In this document: positions 13,969-14,715 of the stretch, piece after piece
Numbering within the stretch: the first letter of the stretch is position 1
Layout of the letters: the number at the start of each line of letters is the position of its first letter
Assembly (NCBI GenBank): GCA_021808875.1
Contig: JAKBAU010000053.1
Span: 1 to 14,715, forward strand
Origin: Pseudomonadota bacterium
Lineage (GTDB): Bacteria > Pseudomonadota > Alphaproteobacteria > Micropepsales > Micropepsaceae
Direction: 5' to 3'
DNA: 14,715 bases
Made by a program: the position numbers and the translations under genes
The notes under the pieces: generated by a model
The model's input: the letters and a program-made list of their open reading frames with translations, nothing else
What the model was told of the DNA's origin: nothing
The model's database searches: none

Positions 13969-14715
13969 ATGGCAATCAAGTATGACGAACTGATGCAAAC
14001 CAGGGTTCAAGGATTGAAGGCCTCCTATGGCGATCGGGAAACCATGCTTTACGCCCTCGGTATTGGCTTTGGCCGGGATCCCCTGAATAGCGCGGAGCTG
14101 CCATTCGTTTACGAAAACCGCTTGACCGCGGTCCCTACCATGGCGACCGTCATCGGTTGGGGCGCCAGCGGCGTGATGAGCAAGTCAGGCATCAATTATC
14201 TGATGGTGGTGCATGGCGAACAGCGTTTGACGCTTCACAAGCCGCTACCCAGCGCAGTCGATGTGGTGATGGATGAGCGGGTTGTCGGAGTTTGGGACAA
14301 GGGCGAAGGCAAGGGTGCGATCGTTGTCACCGAGCGTACCATCAGTCAGGCAGTTGGTGGCGAGCGCCTATGTACTCTAATGTCTACAATATTTGCACGC
14401 GGCGACGGTGGCTTTGGCGGACCAAAGGATGGTGCCCCGGCACCTCACGCACTGCCCGAACGGGCGCCTGATGTGGTTCATGCTTGTGACACCCGGCCTG
14501 ATCAGGCCCTGCTTTATGCGCTGTCGGGTGACCGCAATCCGCTGCATCGCGATCCAGACATCGCCAAAATGGCGGGTTTTCCCCGCCCGATCCTGCACGG
14601 GCTTTGCACCTATGGCACCGCCTGCCGGGCGGTGCTGACAGCCATGTGCAACTACGATGCGGCTGGGATTACGGGTTTCGACGTGCGCTTCTCGTCTCCA
14701 GTGTTTCCAGGTGAA
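13969..14715 (+). CDS. MaoC-type 2-enoyl-CoA hydratase (3' end beyond window)
   Basis: The first 249 codons of a gene that stays open to the window edge. It looks like a double-hotdog R-hydratase/multifunctional-enzyme type 2 dehydratase, which hydrates trans-2-enoyl-CoA to (R)-3-hydroxyacyl-CoA. The N-terminal half (about 1-145) is the degenerate hotdog. The C-terminal half carries the hydratase signature YALSGDRNPLH with D188, N190 and H193, followed by GFPRPILHGLCTYG. Family members are about 285 residues, so only about 35 should be missing. GGAGAG (13958-13963) is a good ribosome site 5 bases before the ATG. It lies 63 bases after the GGT gene on the same strand and may be co-transcribed, although the two functions are unrelated. 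Likely part of lipid or polyhydroxyalkanoate-type acyl-CoA metabolism. Confidence 0.85.
   Translation, partial: MAIKYDELMQTRVQGLKASYGDRETMLYALGIGFGRDPLNSAELPFVYENRLTAVPTMATVIGWGASGVMSKSGINYLMVVHGEQRLTLHKPLPSAVDVVMDERVVGVWDKGEGKGAIVVTERTISQAVGGERLCTLMSTIFARGDGGFGGPKDGAPAPHALPERAPDVVHACDTRPDQALLYALSGDRNPLHRDPDIAKMAGFPRPILHGLCTYGTACRAVLTAMCNYDAAGITGFDVRFSSPVFPGE

Noticed and set aside
1..14715. tRNA, rRNA, CRISPR array, transposase, integrase or toxin-antitoxin pair
   Set aside because: I looked on both strands and found no motif supporting any of them.

Overview
The window reads as chromosomal DNA of an alphaproteobacterium. The best pointers are a PdeM-type ligase-associated phosphoesterase at the left edge and a coiled-coil protein whose first 40 residues resemble the N-terminal tag of PodJ-like alphaproteobacterial proteins. 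The DNA is moderately GC-rich by eye (not computed). I could not narrow it to an order or genus. I see no rRNA, tRNA, insertion sequence, phage gene or CRISPR array, and all recognised genes look intact except the one cut by the right edge.

Layout. (1) 4-654 (+): pdeM, convergent with a membrane-anchored coiled-coil protein (934-2418, -). (2) A gene-poor stretch (2419-2974) that holds the coiled-coil gene's promoter region with two small palindromes. (3) A minus-strand pair: thiolase (3668-4873) abutting a CAP/SCP-domain lipoprotein (2975-3667), TAA directly against ATG. (4) A second minus-strand pair: a secreted TPR-like protein (5712-7007), then a six-helix membrane protein (5033-5653), separated by a strong hairpin. 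(5) A divergent region with an 8-bp GC inverted repeat, followed by a tight plus-strand run: two paralogous hotdog thioesterases (7186-7611, 7608-8018), an aldo/keto reductase (8091-9011), a short-chain dehydrogenase (9008-9799) and an NTE-like patatin phospholipase with a cyclic-nucleotide-binding-like domain (9820-11658). (6) A 492-base gap with possible RNA structure and a good promoter. (7) gamma-glutamyltransferase (12151-13905), then a MaoC-type dehydratase cut by the window end.

Much of the content concerns acyl-CoA and lipid chemistry: thiolase, MaoC hydratase, two PaaI-type thioesterases and a patatin. The five-gene plus-strand run is the most interesting unit. It couples two thioesterases to a sugar-type AKR/SDR pair and a lipid esterase, with ATGA overlaps at two junctions. 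A pathway joining acyl and sugar or polyol chemistry (for example glycolipid or envelope-lipid turnover) is my inference; no family here proves it. I found no clearly new defence, mobile or RNA system.
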